A stretch of DNA of 64,000 nt. It comes from Loktanella sp. IMCC34160 (lineage in GTDB: Bacteria; Pseudomonadota; Alphaproteobacteria; Rhodobacterales; Rhodobacteraceae). The stretch is taken from contig NZ_SELP01000004.1 of the NCBI RefSeq assembly GCF_004145845.1, positions 434,001 to 498,000 of the forward strand, written 5' to 3'. Below, one piece after another: positions 57,214-64,000 of this stretch. Each line of letters begins with the position of its first letter. The stretch's first letter is position 1. The position numbers and the translations under genes were made by a program. The notes beneath the pieces were generated by a model, which ran no database searches, was not told the DNA's origin, and was given only the letters and a program-made list of their open reading frames with translations.

Positions 57214-57418
57214 GCCCTTCCGACCTCCAGACCAGATCGACCAACAGCTTTTTGGGCGCCGCAACACCGGCGCCCGATTGCATTTTGCCAACAGGCATCA
57301 GCTCGCCCATTGTGGCGTCGTCTTAAGGTATCACCCGAGACCCCAGGCATCATCGACAGACTCCGGCCACGACGGGCAATCTGCAGATCAACGAAATGCA
57401 GACACATGGTGAACCCCG

Positions 57419-58567
57419 GTGACCAAGATTGACCAGATCGAGACGATGATCCTCGATATCCCGACCATCCGGGGCCATGTCCTTTCCATGGCCACGATGC
57501 GGACCCAAACCGCCGTGCTGGTCACGATCCGGTTTTCGGATGGCTCCGTCGGCATCGGCGAAGGCACCACGATTGGTGGCCTCAGCTATGGCCCGGAAAG
57601 CCCGGAAAGCATCCGCTCTGCAATCGACACCTATATTGTGCCAGCGCTGATCGGCCGGAATGGCGACGATGTGAACGGCGCGATCCAACTGATCGACAAG
57701 CTGGTCAAGGGCAACCGTATCGCCAAGACGGCGGTCGAGATCGCCCTTTGGGACGGGCTGGGCAAGCGGCTGGACGTGCCGGTCTCGCAGCTTTTTGGCG
57801 GCGCCGTGCACGGGCGTCTGCCGGTGGCGTGGACGCTGGCCTCGGGCAATTCGGACACGGACATCGCCGAGGCGCAGCAGATGATTGAAACCCGCCGCCA
57901 CAACATCTTCAAACTGAAGATCGGCAAGCGGTCGGTGCGCGAGGATGTGGCGCATGTTGCTCGTATCAAGCAGGCCGTCGGCGATGCCGCCAGTGTCCGC
58001 GTCGACGTGAACACCGCCTGGTCGCTGCAAGATGCGCGCTGGGGTCTGAAGGGCCTGCAAGAGGCAGGATGCGAGTTGGTCGAACAGCCGGTTCCGGCTC
58101 GCTATCGCCGCGCGATGGCGGAACTGACGCAGGGCTACGAAATTGCGGTGATGGCGGATGAGGCCCTGAACGGTCCCGAAGACGCCCTGTCGGTCGCCAA
58201 CGCCCGTGCGGCAGATGTTTTCGCCGTCAAGATCGGCCAGTCCGGCGGGTTGAAGCGCGCGAGCGAGGTGATCGCCATCGGGCAGGCTGCTGGTCTGGGG
58301 CTTTATGCCGGGACCATGCTGGAAACCGGGCTCAGCACTGCGGCGGCGCTTCAGCTCTTCTCGACGGTCGAGACTCTGGCCTGGGGCACCGAATTGTTCG
58401 GCCCGCTGCTGCTGACCGAAGACATTCTCGCCGAACCGATCGTCTACCGCGATTTCTGCGTCGAGGTTCCCAACGGGCCCGGCATCGGCGCAGCGCTGGA
58501 CCCCGACAAGATCGCATTTTTCAGCCGCGACACCGGCAAGACCATGAAAGCCGCCGCTGGCGCATAG
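57419..58567 (+). CDS. catB: Muconate cycloisomerase
   Basis: Enolase-superfamily enzyme that turns cis,cis-muconate into muconolactone in the catechol ortho-cleavage route, 382 residues. Seen: the acid/base Lys in FKLKIGK, metal ligands in VRVDVNTAW, VEQPVP and MADEAL, and the second Lys in AVKIGQSGG, as in CatB. It starts at GTG 57419 with a weak ribosome site. catA and catC are not in the window, so catechol dioxygenase and muconolactone isomerase must be elsewhere. benABCD follows. Confidence 0.88.
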   Translation: MTKIDQIETMILDIPTIRGHVLSMATMRTQTAVLVTIRFSDGSVGIGEGTTIGGLSYGPESPESIRSAIDTYIVPALIGRNGDDVNGAIQLIDKLVKGNRIAKTAVEIALWDGLGKRLDVPVSQLFGGAVHGRLPVAWTLASGNSDTDIAEAQQMIETRRHNIFKLKIGKRSVREDVAHVARIKQAVGDAASVRVDVNTAWSLQDARWGLKGLQEAGCELVEQPVPARYRRAMAELTQGYEIAVMADEALNGPEDALSVANARAADVFAVKIGQSGGLKRASEVIAIGQAAGLGLYAGTMLETGLSTAAALQLFSTVETLAWGTELFGPLLLTEDILAEPIVYRDFCVEVPNGPGIGAALDPDKIAFFSRDTGKTMKAAAGA

Positions 58568-58568
58568 C

Positions 58569-58595
58569 CCGCGGCTCAAGGAAACCCAGCCGCGG
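58569..58595 (+). other. Intercistronic hairpin between catB and benA
   Basis: CCGCGGCT (58569-58576) pairs with AGCCGCGG (58588-58595) around an 11-base loop, with no T-run. It may limit read-through or protect the upstream message. Confidence 0.4.
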
Positions 58596-58636
58596 CGCAA
58601 GAGGAAGCGTCGAGGCAATCAGGAGGAGGAGCGTCC

Positions 58637-60025
58637 ATGTTCACCCAATCCAATCTCGATGAATTCGAGGCCCGTCTTGACGGTGCCATTCAGGACGACC
58701 CGGAAAACGGCGTATTCCGCTGCCGCCGGGACATCTTCACCGACGAAGAACTGTTCGAACTTGAGATCAAGCACATCTTTGAAGGCAACTGGATCTATAT
58801 GGCCCATGAAAGCCAGTTCCCGAACCCCGGCGATTACTTCACCCTGACCATGGGCCGGACACCCGTTGTCATCACCCGCGACAAGGACGGCGAGCTGCAC
58901 GCGCTGGTCAACGCCTGTTCGCACCGGGGCGCGCAGCTGTGCCGCTTCAAGCGCCGCAACCAGAAGACCTTTACCTGCCCGTTCCACGGCTGGACCTTCT
59001 CGAACACCGGCAAGCTTCTGAAGGTCAAGGACCCCAAGGGCGCGGGCTATCCCGAACAGTTCAATCAGGACGGCAGCCACGACCTGACCAAGGTCGCCCG
59101 GTTCGAAAACTACCGGGGCTTCCTGTTCGGATCGCTGAACGCGGATGTGAAGCCGCTGGAAGAGTATCTTGGCGAGGCCCGCAAGATGATCGACATGATC
59201 GTCGATCAGGCTGATGAGGGGCTTGAGGTGCTGCGTGGCTCGTCCACCTACACCTACGATGGCAACTGGAAGCTTCAGGCCGAAAACGGCGCCGATGGCT
59301 ATCACGTCTCGGCCGTGCACTGGAACTATGTCGCCACCACCGCGCACCGCACCGACGATGGCAAGGAAGACAACATCAAGGCGACTGATGCGTCCAAATG
59401 GGCCAAGCAGCGCGGCGGCTTCCATGCCTATGAGAACGGGCACATCCTGCTGTGGACCGAATGGGCCGATCCGACCAACCGCCCCAACTATCCGCGCAAG
59501 GACGAATGGACCGAGAACTACGGCAAGACCAAGGCCGATTGGATGGTTGGCGTCCTGCGCAACCTGTGCCTCTATCCGAACGTGTTCCTGATGGACCAGT
59601 TTTCCAGCCAGATCCGCGTGTTCCGCCCGGTCAGCGTGGACAAGACCGAGGTCACGATCTACTGCATCGCGCCGAAAGGCGAAAGCCAAGAGGCCCGCGC
59701 CCGCCGCATACGCCAATATGAAGACTTCTTCAATGCGAGCGGAATGGCGACGCCGGACGACACCGAGGAATTCCGCGCGACCCAGCGTGGCTATGCCGGG
59801 GCGGCCCACGCCAAGTGGAACGACCTGACCCGCGGTGCCACCCAATGGATCGAAGGCCCGGACGAGGATGCCAAGGCGCTTGGGATCAACCCGGTCCTGT
59901 CGGGTGCCCGGACCGAGGACGAAGGCCTGTTCGTCATTCAGCACACCAACTGGTCGCAACGTATGGCCGACGCGATTGCCCGCGAGCGTGAAACCGCGCC
60001 CGGCAGCGCCGTCGCGGCCGAATGA
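58637..60025 (+). CDS. benA: Benzoate 1,2-dioxygenase, large (alpha) subunit
   Basis: Oxygenase alpha subunit of 462 residues that dihydroxylates benzoate. The Rieske centre is complete: C94-x-H96 ([11 protein letters not shown]) and C114-x2-H117 (FTCPFHGW). The mononuclear iron site includes His223 and His228 ([12 protein letters not shown]). It is followed 12 bases later by benB, then benC and benD, the standard order. GGAGGAGGAG precedes ATG 58637. Sequence blocks fit BenA better than anthranilate or toluate enzymes, though toluate is possible. Confidence 0.93.
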   Translation: MFTQSNLDEFEARLDGAIQDDPENGVFRCRRDIFTDEELFELEIKHIFEGNWIYMAHESQFPNPGDYFTLTMGRTPVVITRDKDGELHALVNACSHRGAQLCRFKRRNQKTFTCPFHGWTFSNTGKLLKVKDPKGAGYPEQFNQDGSHDLTKVARFENYRGFLFGSLNADVKPLEEYLGEARKMIDMIVDQADEGLEVLRGSSTYTYDGNWKLQAENGADGYHVSAVHWNYVATTAHRTDDGKEDNIKATDASKWAKQRGGFHAYENGHILLWTEWADPTNRPNYPRKDEWTENYGKTKADWMVGVLRNLCLYPNVFLMDQFSSQIRVFRPVSVDKTEVTIYCIAPKGESQEARARRIRQYEDFFNASGMATPDDTEEFRATQRGYAGAAHAKWNDLTRGATQWIEGPDEDAKALGINPVLSGARTEDEGLFVIQHTNWSQRMADAIARERETAPGSAVAAE

Positions 60026-60037
60026 GGAGGAAAGACA

Positions 60038-60562
60038 ATGACAACCGCAATGCTTGAACGCCCCGCCGCCAGCACGATCAGCTTTGAAGAGATCCAGGCC
60101 TTCCTGTTTGCCGAGGCGCGCGCGCTGGACGACCGCGACTGGGATACCTGGCTGACCTTCTATCACAAGGACTGTCCGTTCTGGATGCCGGCCTGGGATG
60201 ACTATGACACGCTGACCGAAGACCCGCAGAACGAGATGTCATTGATGTATTATCCCAACAAGCAGGGGATCGAGGACCGCGTGTTCCGCATCAAGACCGA
60301 CCGGTCCTCGGCCACCTCGCTGCCGGAACCCCGGACCAACCACTACCTGTCCGGGATCGAAATCCTTGGCCGCGACGGCACCCAGATCAAATTGCGGTTC
60401 AACTGGCAGACGCTCAGCTATCGCTATGGCGCAACGGACCAGCACTGGGGCACCTCGTTCTACACCATCGACATGGCGTCGGGACGGCCCCTGATCACCG
60501 ACAAGAAGGTGGTCCTGAAGAACGATCACATCCATCACGTGATCGACGTCTACCACATCTGA
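60038..60562 (+). CDS. benB: Benzoate 1,2-dioxygenase, small (beta) subunit
   Basis: Beta subunit of 174 residues, nuclear-transport-factor-2-like fold, that supports the alpha subunit. Typical blocks are EARALDDRDWDTWLTFY, CPFWMPAWDDYD and TDKKVVLKNDHIHHVIDVYHI. GAGGAAAG lies upstream of ATG 60038. A perfect 10-bp hairpin follows before benC. Confidence 0.94.
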   Translation: MTTAMLERPAASTISFEEIQAFLFAEARALDDRDWDTWLTFYHKDCPFWMPAWDDYDTLTEDPQNEMSLMYYPNKQGIEDRVFRIKTDRSSATSLPEPRTNHYLSGIEILGRDGTQIKLRFNWQTLSYRYGATDQHWGTSFYTIDMASGRPLITDKKVVLKNDHIHHVIDVYHI

Positions 60563-60589
60563 TCCACCCCCAGCGGGAGGAAGAAACCT

Positions 60590-60615
60590 CCGCGCAGCCG
60601 ATGCTGGCTGCGCGG
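60590..60615 (+). other. Perfect hairpin between benB and benC
   Basis: CCGCGCAGCC (60590-60599) pairs with GGCTGCGCGG (60606-60615) around a six-base loop, with no T-run. It lies between the oxygenase subunits and the reductase and is likely to protect benAB mRNA or lower benC levels. Confidence 0.6.
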
Positions 60616-60635
60616 TCAAGGGAGGAGCTTGGCCT

Positions 60636-61658
60636 ATGACGACCTTTAACATTGCCCTGAATTTCGAAGATGGCGTCACCCGAGTCATCCAGTGTGATGA
60701 CGATGAGAAAGTGACCGACGCTGCCTTTCGTCAGAAGATCAACTTGCCGATGGATTGCCGCGATGGCGTCTGTGGCACCTGCAAGTGCTTTGCCGAGAAA
60801 GGCGAGTATGAGCTGGAATTCTACATGGACGAATCCATGAGCGACGAGGAGGCAGAGGAGGGCTATGTCCTGACCTGCCAGATGATCCCCGAAAGCGATT
60901 GTGTCCTGCGGGTGCCCGCGTCTTCCGCCCTGTGCAAGACCGCGCCCGAGGCAGTCGACGGCGCGGTGACAGCGGTAGAGGCCCTGTCGGAAACCTCTTT
61001 CGGGCTGCATGTCTCCCTGGAACGGCCGCTGGCCTTTCTTCCTGGGCAATATGTGAACATCTCTGTGCCCGGCGCCGGTGTGCACCGGTCCTATTCCTTT
61101 TCCTCCGCGCCCGGAGAGACAGAGGCCAGCTTTCTGATCCGCAACCTGCCGGGCGGTGTCATGAGCACCTATCTGGGCGAGCGCGCCAAGCCGGGTGATG
61201 CTGTCACGCTGACCGGGCCGATGGGCGCCTTCTACCTGCGCCCGATCGAACGCCCGCAGGTCTGGCTGGCTGGTGGCACGGGGCTTGCGCCCTTCCTGTC
61301 CATGCTCGAACAGACCGCAGAGCAGGGCAGCGACCATCCGATTACCCTTTTCTATGCGGTGACACGGGCGGCGGATCTTGTTGAACTCGACCGCGTCCGC
61401 GCCCTTGCCGACAAGATCAGCACCGTGACCGTCATCACCATCCTTGCCGCGGCCGAGGACGATCACGACCGCAAGGGCTTTGTCACCGATCACGTCACGG
61501 CGGATGATCTGAACGCAGGCGACTGTGACGTCTACCTGTGCGGTCCGCCGCCGATGGTGGATGCCGTGCGCAACCATTTCGGGAACCTGGGCGTCGAGCC
61601 CGCGAACTTCTACTTCGAAAAGTTCAACCCGACCGAGGCAGCGGTGGCCGCAGCATGA
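60636..61658 (+). CDS. benC: Benzoate 1,2-dioxygenase reductase (electron transfer component)
   Basis: Single-chain reductase of 340 residues that passes electrons from NADH to BenAB. The N-terminal plant-type [2Fe-2S] domain has CRDGVCGTCKC and a final Cys in YVLTCQMI. The FAD domain has HRSYSFSSAP and the NAD domain GGTGLAPFLSML and YLCGPPPMVDAV. GGGAGGAG precedes ATG 60636. The stop overlaps benD (ATGA). Confidence 0.94.
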   Translation: MTTFNIALNFEDGVTRVIQCDDDEKVTDAAFRQKINLPMDCRDGVCGTCKCFAEKGEYELEFYMDESMSDEEAEEGYVLTCQMIPESDCVLRVPASSALCKTAPEAVDGAVTAVEALSETSFGLHVSLERPLAFLPGQYVNISVPGAGVHRSYSFSSAPGETEASFLIRNLPGGVMSTYLGERAKPGDAVTLTGPMGAFYLRPIERPQVWLAGGTGLAPFLSMLEQTAEQGSDHPITLFYAVTRAADLVELDRVRALADKISTVTVITILAAAEDDHDRKGFVTDHVTADDLNAGDCDVYLCGPPPMVDAVRNHFGNLGVEPANFYFEKFNPTEAAVAAA

Positions 61659-62434
61659 CCGCCCGTTTCAAGGACAAGGTCATGGTGGTGACGGGGGCAG
61701 CGCAGGGCATTGGCCGCCACGTCGCCGAGCGCGCCGCCGCCGAAGGCGCGCGGGTTCTGATCGTCGACCGGTCGCCCGCCCGGGACGAGGTCGCAACCGC
61801 GATCCGTGACGCAGGCGGCATGGCCGAGGCGGTATCGGTCGATCTTGAAACCTGGGCAGGATGCGAGGCCGCGATGCAGGCCGCCGTGGACCACTGGGGC
61901 AAGATCGACATCCTGGTCAACAACGTCGGTGGGACGATCTGGGCAAAGCCCTACGAACACTACGAGCCGGACCAGATCGACGCAGAGGTGCGCCGTTCGC
62001 TGTTCCCGACCCTTTATTGTTGCCGGGCCGCGCTGACACACATGCTGCCCAAAGGGGCGGGGGTGATCGTGAACGTGTCCTCTATCGCCACGCGCGGTCT
62101 GAACCGGGTGCCCTATGCGGCGGCCAAAGGCGGGGTGAACGCGATCACAGCGAGCCTTGCCTGGGAAGTCGCAGACCGCGGCATCCGCGTCGTCGCAACC
62201 GCCCCCGGTGGGACCGAGGCACCGCCCCGCGTTGTGCCCCGCAACCCCAACGCCGAACAGGAACAGCGGGAGGACTGGTATCAGACCATCGTCGATCAGA
62301 CGATCCAGTCGTCTTTCATGAAACGCTACGGAACGCTCGACGAGCAAGCAGGCCCGATCCTGTTTCTCGCCTCGGACGATGCCTCTTACATCACCGGCGT
62401 CACAGTGCCGGTCGGTGGGGGCGATCTTGGATAG
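61655..62434 (+). CDS. benD: 1,6-dihydroxycyclohexa-2,4-diene-1-carboxylate dehydrogenase
   Basis: SDR of 259 residues that converts the benzoate cis-diol to catechol and CO2 with NAD. Seen: VVTGAAQGIGRHVA, the acidic residue in IVDRS for NAD, VNNVGG, catalytic NVSSIAT and YAAAKGG, and VATAPGG. Overlap with benC and the ben order fix the role. A short gap then leads to the binding-protein gene of an ABC importer. Confidence 0.93.
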   Translation: MTARFKDKVMVVTGAAQGIGRHVAERAAAEGARVLIVDRSPARDEVATAIRDAGGMAEAVSVDLETWAGCEAAMQAAVDHWGKIDILVNNVGGTIWAKPYEHYEPDQIDAEVRRSLFPTLYCCRAALTHMLPKGAGVIVNVSSIATRGLNRVPYAAAKGGVNAITASLAWEVADRGIRVVATAPGGTEAPPRVVPRNPNAEQEQREDWYQTIVDQTIQSSFMKRYGTLDEQAGPILFLASDDASYITGVTVPVGGGDLG

Positions 62435-62477
62435 GCCCTGAGGAGGGGCCGATAACCAACTGGAGGAGATCCAACAA

Positions 62478-63650
62478 ATGAAACGTTCAATCCTGGCGGC
62501 CCTCGGGCTTGCCACTGGCCTTGCTTTGCCTGCCGCTGCTGAAGACATCAAGGTTGGGCTATTGCTGCCCTTCTCGGGTGTCTACGCCTCGCTGGGCGGA
62601 GAAATCGAAACCGGGTTCAATCTAGGCCTTGCGGACTTCGCGACCGACGCCGGTGTCACTTTCGAAATCGTGCGCGAGGACACCGAGGTCAGTCCCCCGG
62701 TCGGCCTTGCCAAGACCCGCAAGCTGATCTTGCAAGACGAGGTTGACGTCTTGGTAGGCATCGTCAGCTCGGGCGTTCTGGGTGCCGTGCGCGATTTCGT
62801 CGACGGCGCGGGTGTTCCGCTGATCGTCGCAAACGCGGGCAATGACGAGGCGACCGGCGTCGCCTGTTCCCCCTATATCACCCGCATGTCGTTCTCGAAC
62901 GGGCAGGTGAACCGCCCGATGGGCACCTGGATGGCCGAGCAGGGTATCGGCAAGGTGTTCACCCTTGCGCCCGACTACGCCGCCGGTCGCCAGATGATCG
63001 AGGCATTTGCCGAAACCTACACCGCCGCCGGAGGCGAGATCGTCGGCCAGGAATATACGCCATTCCAGAAGACCCAGGACTTTGGGCCCTATCTGGCACA
63101 GGCAAGCGCCAGCGGCGCCGACGCGGTGTTCGTGTTCTATGCCGGGGGCGAGGCTATCGCATTCGTCAAGCAATACGACAGCTTCGGCCTGAACGAGACC
63201 CTTCCCCTCTATGGCTCGGGCTTCCTGACTTCTCCGCTTTACGTCAATGCACAGGGGGAAGCCGCCGAAGGTGTGATCACCGCGCTGCACTATGCACCGA
63301 CCATTGAAAGTGACGCGAACCAGGCCTTCGTCGCCGCCTATGTCGCCGAAACCGGACGTGTCCCGTCCGAATTCGCCGTTCAGGGTTATGACGCTGCCCG
63401 GGCCCTGGTCGAGGCCGTTCAATCCGGCGCGACTGATCGCGACTCTCTGGCCAATGCCCTGCGTCAGGTCAACTTTGACGGGCCGCGCGGTGCGCTGCGC
63501 ATCGATCCCGCCACCAACAACGTCATCCAGCCGATCTATGTCTATGAAACGGTTGCCGGTGAGAATGGGCTGACCCAACGGGTGATTGCCCAGCTTCCCG
63601 CCGAAGCAGACCCTGTCAATGGCTGCGTGATGGCGCCGGTCTCCAACTGA
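62478..63650 (+). CDS. Branched-chain-amino-acid/aromatic-type ABC substrate-binding protein
   Basis: Periplasmic type I binding protein of 390 residues. A signal peptide (residues ~1-21, ending LPAAA) is followed by IKVGLLLPFSGVYASLGGEIETGFNL and RKLILQDEVDVLVGIVSSGV, typical of the Leu/Ile/Val and aromatic-acid receptors (Peripla_BP_6). Placed directly after benD, it may bind benzoate or a related aromatic acid. A long hairpin separates it from the LivH-like gene. GGAGGA lies upstream of ATG 62478. Confidence 0.88.
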   Translation: MKRSILAALGLATGLALPAAAEDIKVGLLLPFSGVYASLGGEIETGFNLGLADFATDAGVTFEIVREDTEVSPPVGLAKTRKLILQDEVDVLVGIVSSGVLGAVRDFVDGAGVPLIVANAGNDEATGVACSPYITRMSFSNGQVNRPMGTWMAEQGIGKVFTLAPDYAAGRQMIEAFAETYTAAGGEIVGQEYTPFQKTQDFGPYLAQASASGADAVFVFYAGGEAIAFVKQYDSFGLNETLPLYGSGFLTSPLYVNAQGEAAEGVITALHYAPTIESDANQAFVAAYVAETGRVPSEFAVQGYDAARALVEAVQSGATDRDSLANALRQVNFDGPRGALRIDPATNNVIQPIYVYETVAGENGLTQRVIAQLPAEADPVNGCVMAPVSN

Positions 63651-63654
63651 TCCC

Positions 63655-63686
63655 ATGGCCCGGCCGGTTCCACCCGGTCGGGCCAT
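63655..63686 (+). other. Intercistronic hairpin after the binding-protein gene
   Basis: ATGGCCCGGCCGG (63655-63667) pairs with CCGGTCGGGCCAT (63674-63686) with one G-U wobble around a six-base loop. Hairpins here commonly keep binding-protein mRNA more abundant than that of the permeases downstream. Confidence 0.6.
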
Positions 63687-63708
63687 CCAATTTTCCGGAG
63701 GACGCCAA

Positions 63709-64000
63709 ATGGCACATGATCTTGGGTTCTGGGTGCTGCAAGCGCTCAATGCGCTCCAGCTGTCCATGCTACTGTTCCTGCTTTCGATCGGCCTGACCGT
63801 GATTTTTGGCCTGATGCATTTCGTCAACCTTGCCCATGGCTCGCTCTATGCGATGGGGGCTTATGTTGCGGCCTCTCTGGCTGCGGTCGGCGGCTATTGG
63901 ATGGGGTTCTTCCTTGCCCCGGTCGCCGTGGCAGGGGTGGGGGTCTTGCTCTACTCGGGTCTGATCCGGCGGATGCGCCGTGCGGGGCCGATGGCGCAGG
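63709..64000 (+). CDS. LivH-type ABC transporter permease, 3' truncated by the window
   Basis: First 97 residues of an inner-membrane permease. The reading frame runs off the end of the window. MLLFLLSIGLTVIFGLMHFVNLAHGSLYAMGAY is the family's N-terminal hallmark, with further hydrophobic segments after it. CCGGAGG lies upstream of ATG 63709. It should pair with the binding protein before it. Confidence 0.88.
   Translation, partial: MAHDLGFWVLQALNALQLSMLLFLLSIGLTVIFGLMHFVNLAHGSLYAMGAYVAASLAAVGGYWMGFFLAPVAVAGVGVLLYSGLIRRMRRAGPMAQ

Noticed and set aside
58637-62434. The oxygenase genes as anthranilate or toluate dioxygenase
   Set aside because: The A-B-C-D order with a following SDR and a neighbouring catB fits benzoate best; toluate cannot be fully excluded.

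Overview
The window looks like a chromosomal segment of a marine-type alphaproteobacterium of the family Rhodobacteraceae (Roseobacter group). The evidence is very high GC, an iscR-suf operon led by an IscR that lacks the usual cluster cysteines, a monomeric NADP-isocitrate dehydrogenase, a TRAP transporter, Bpt leucyltransferase, and GC-rich repeats of the kind scattered between Rhodobacteraceae genes. The genus cannot be fixed from sequence alone.

Layout. (1) 1-9216: a plus-strand myo-inositol cluster: ABC permease (5' end missing) and ATPase, an SDR, iolG, iolC fused to DUF2090, iolD, iolE and iolB, followed by an MFS transporter. Together they import inositol and take it to the dihydroxyacetone-phosphate/malonate-semialdehyde stage; iolA is not in the window. 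(2) 9300-29734: housekeeping genes: asd, hrpB, an AAA+ ATPase, a polytopic membrane protein, efp, an IMPase-family phosphatase, ygfZ, an MsbA-like exporter, murD, monomeric icd, creatinase, an L,D-transpeptidase lipoprotein and bpt. (3) 29891-36729: gabD, a formamidase-like hydrolase, then a tight minus-strand run (small unknown protein, double-HD protein, methyltransferase, SDR, unknown protein, P1 peptidase). (4) 36739-46446: the Fe-S assembly locus iscR-desulfurase-sufB-[small membrane genes]-sufC-sufD-Yip1-sufS, with a divergent hydrolase and a perfect Irr/ICE-like palindrome in the shared promoter region.

(5) 46645-50534: a fused spermidine-synthase-like membrane protein, then tRNA-Arg(CCG), immediately followed by a two-gene module: a small MerR/excisionase-type DNA-binding protein and a tyrosine recombinase with its own N-terminal helix-turn-helix and zinc-ribbon-like knuckle. 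(6) 50948-64000: a catabolic block directly behind the integrase: TRAP transporter (PQM), an M20D amidohydrolase of the hippurate-hydrolase type, a divergent MarR regulator, a glycine riboswitch leading a DadA-type D-amino-acid/glycine oxidase, muconate cycloisomerase, benABCD, and a branched-chain/aromatic-type ABC transporter running off the end.

The most interesting reading of region 6 is a self-contained hippurate (N-benzoylglycine) pathway, possibly on an island inserted at tRNA-Arg. The TRAP system would import the conjugate and the M20D enzyme would split it into benzoate and glycine. Glycine would then be sensed by the riboswitch and oxidised by the DadA-like flavoenzyme, while benzoate goes through BenABCD to catechol and on towards CatB. 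The parts are seen in the sequence; their joint role is inference.

Five copies of a composite palindromic repeat (about 100-205 bp) lie between genes at 14110, 20177, 23671, 32238 and 46450, always at gene 3' ends. One of them supplies the stop codon of a peptidase gene.
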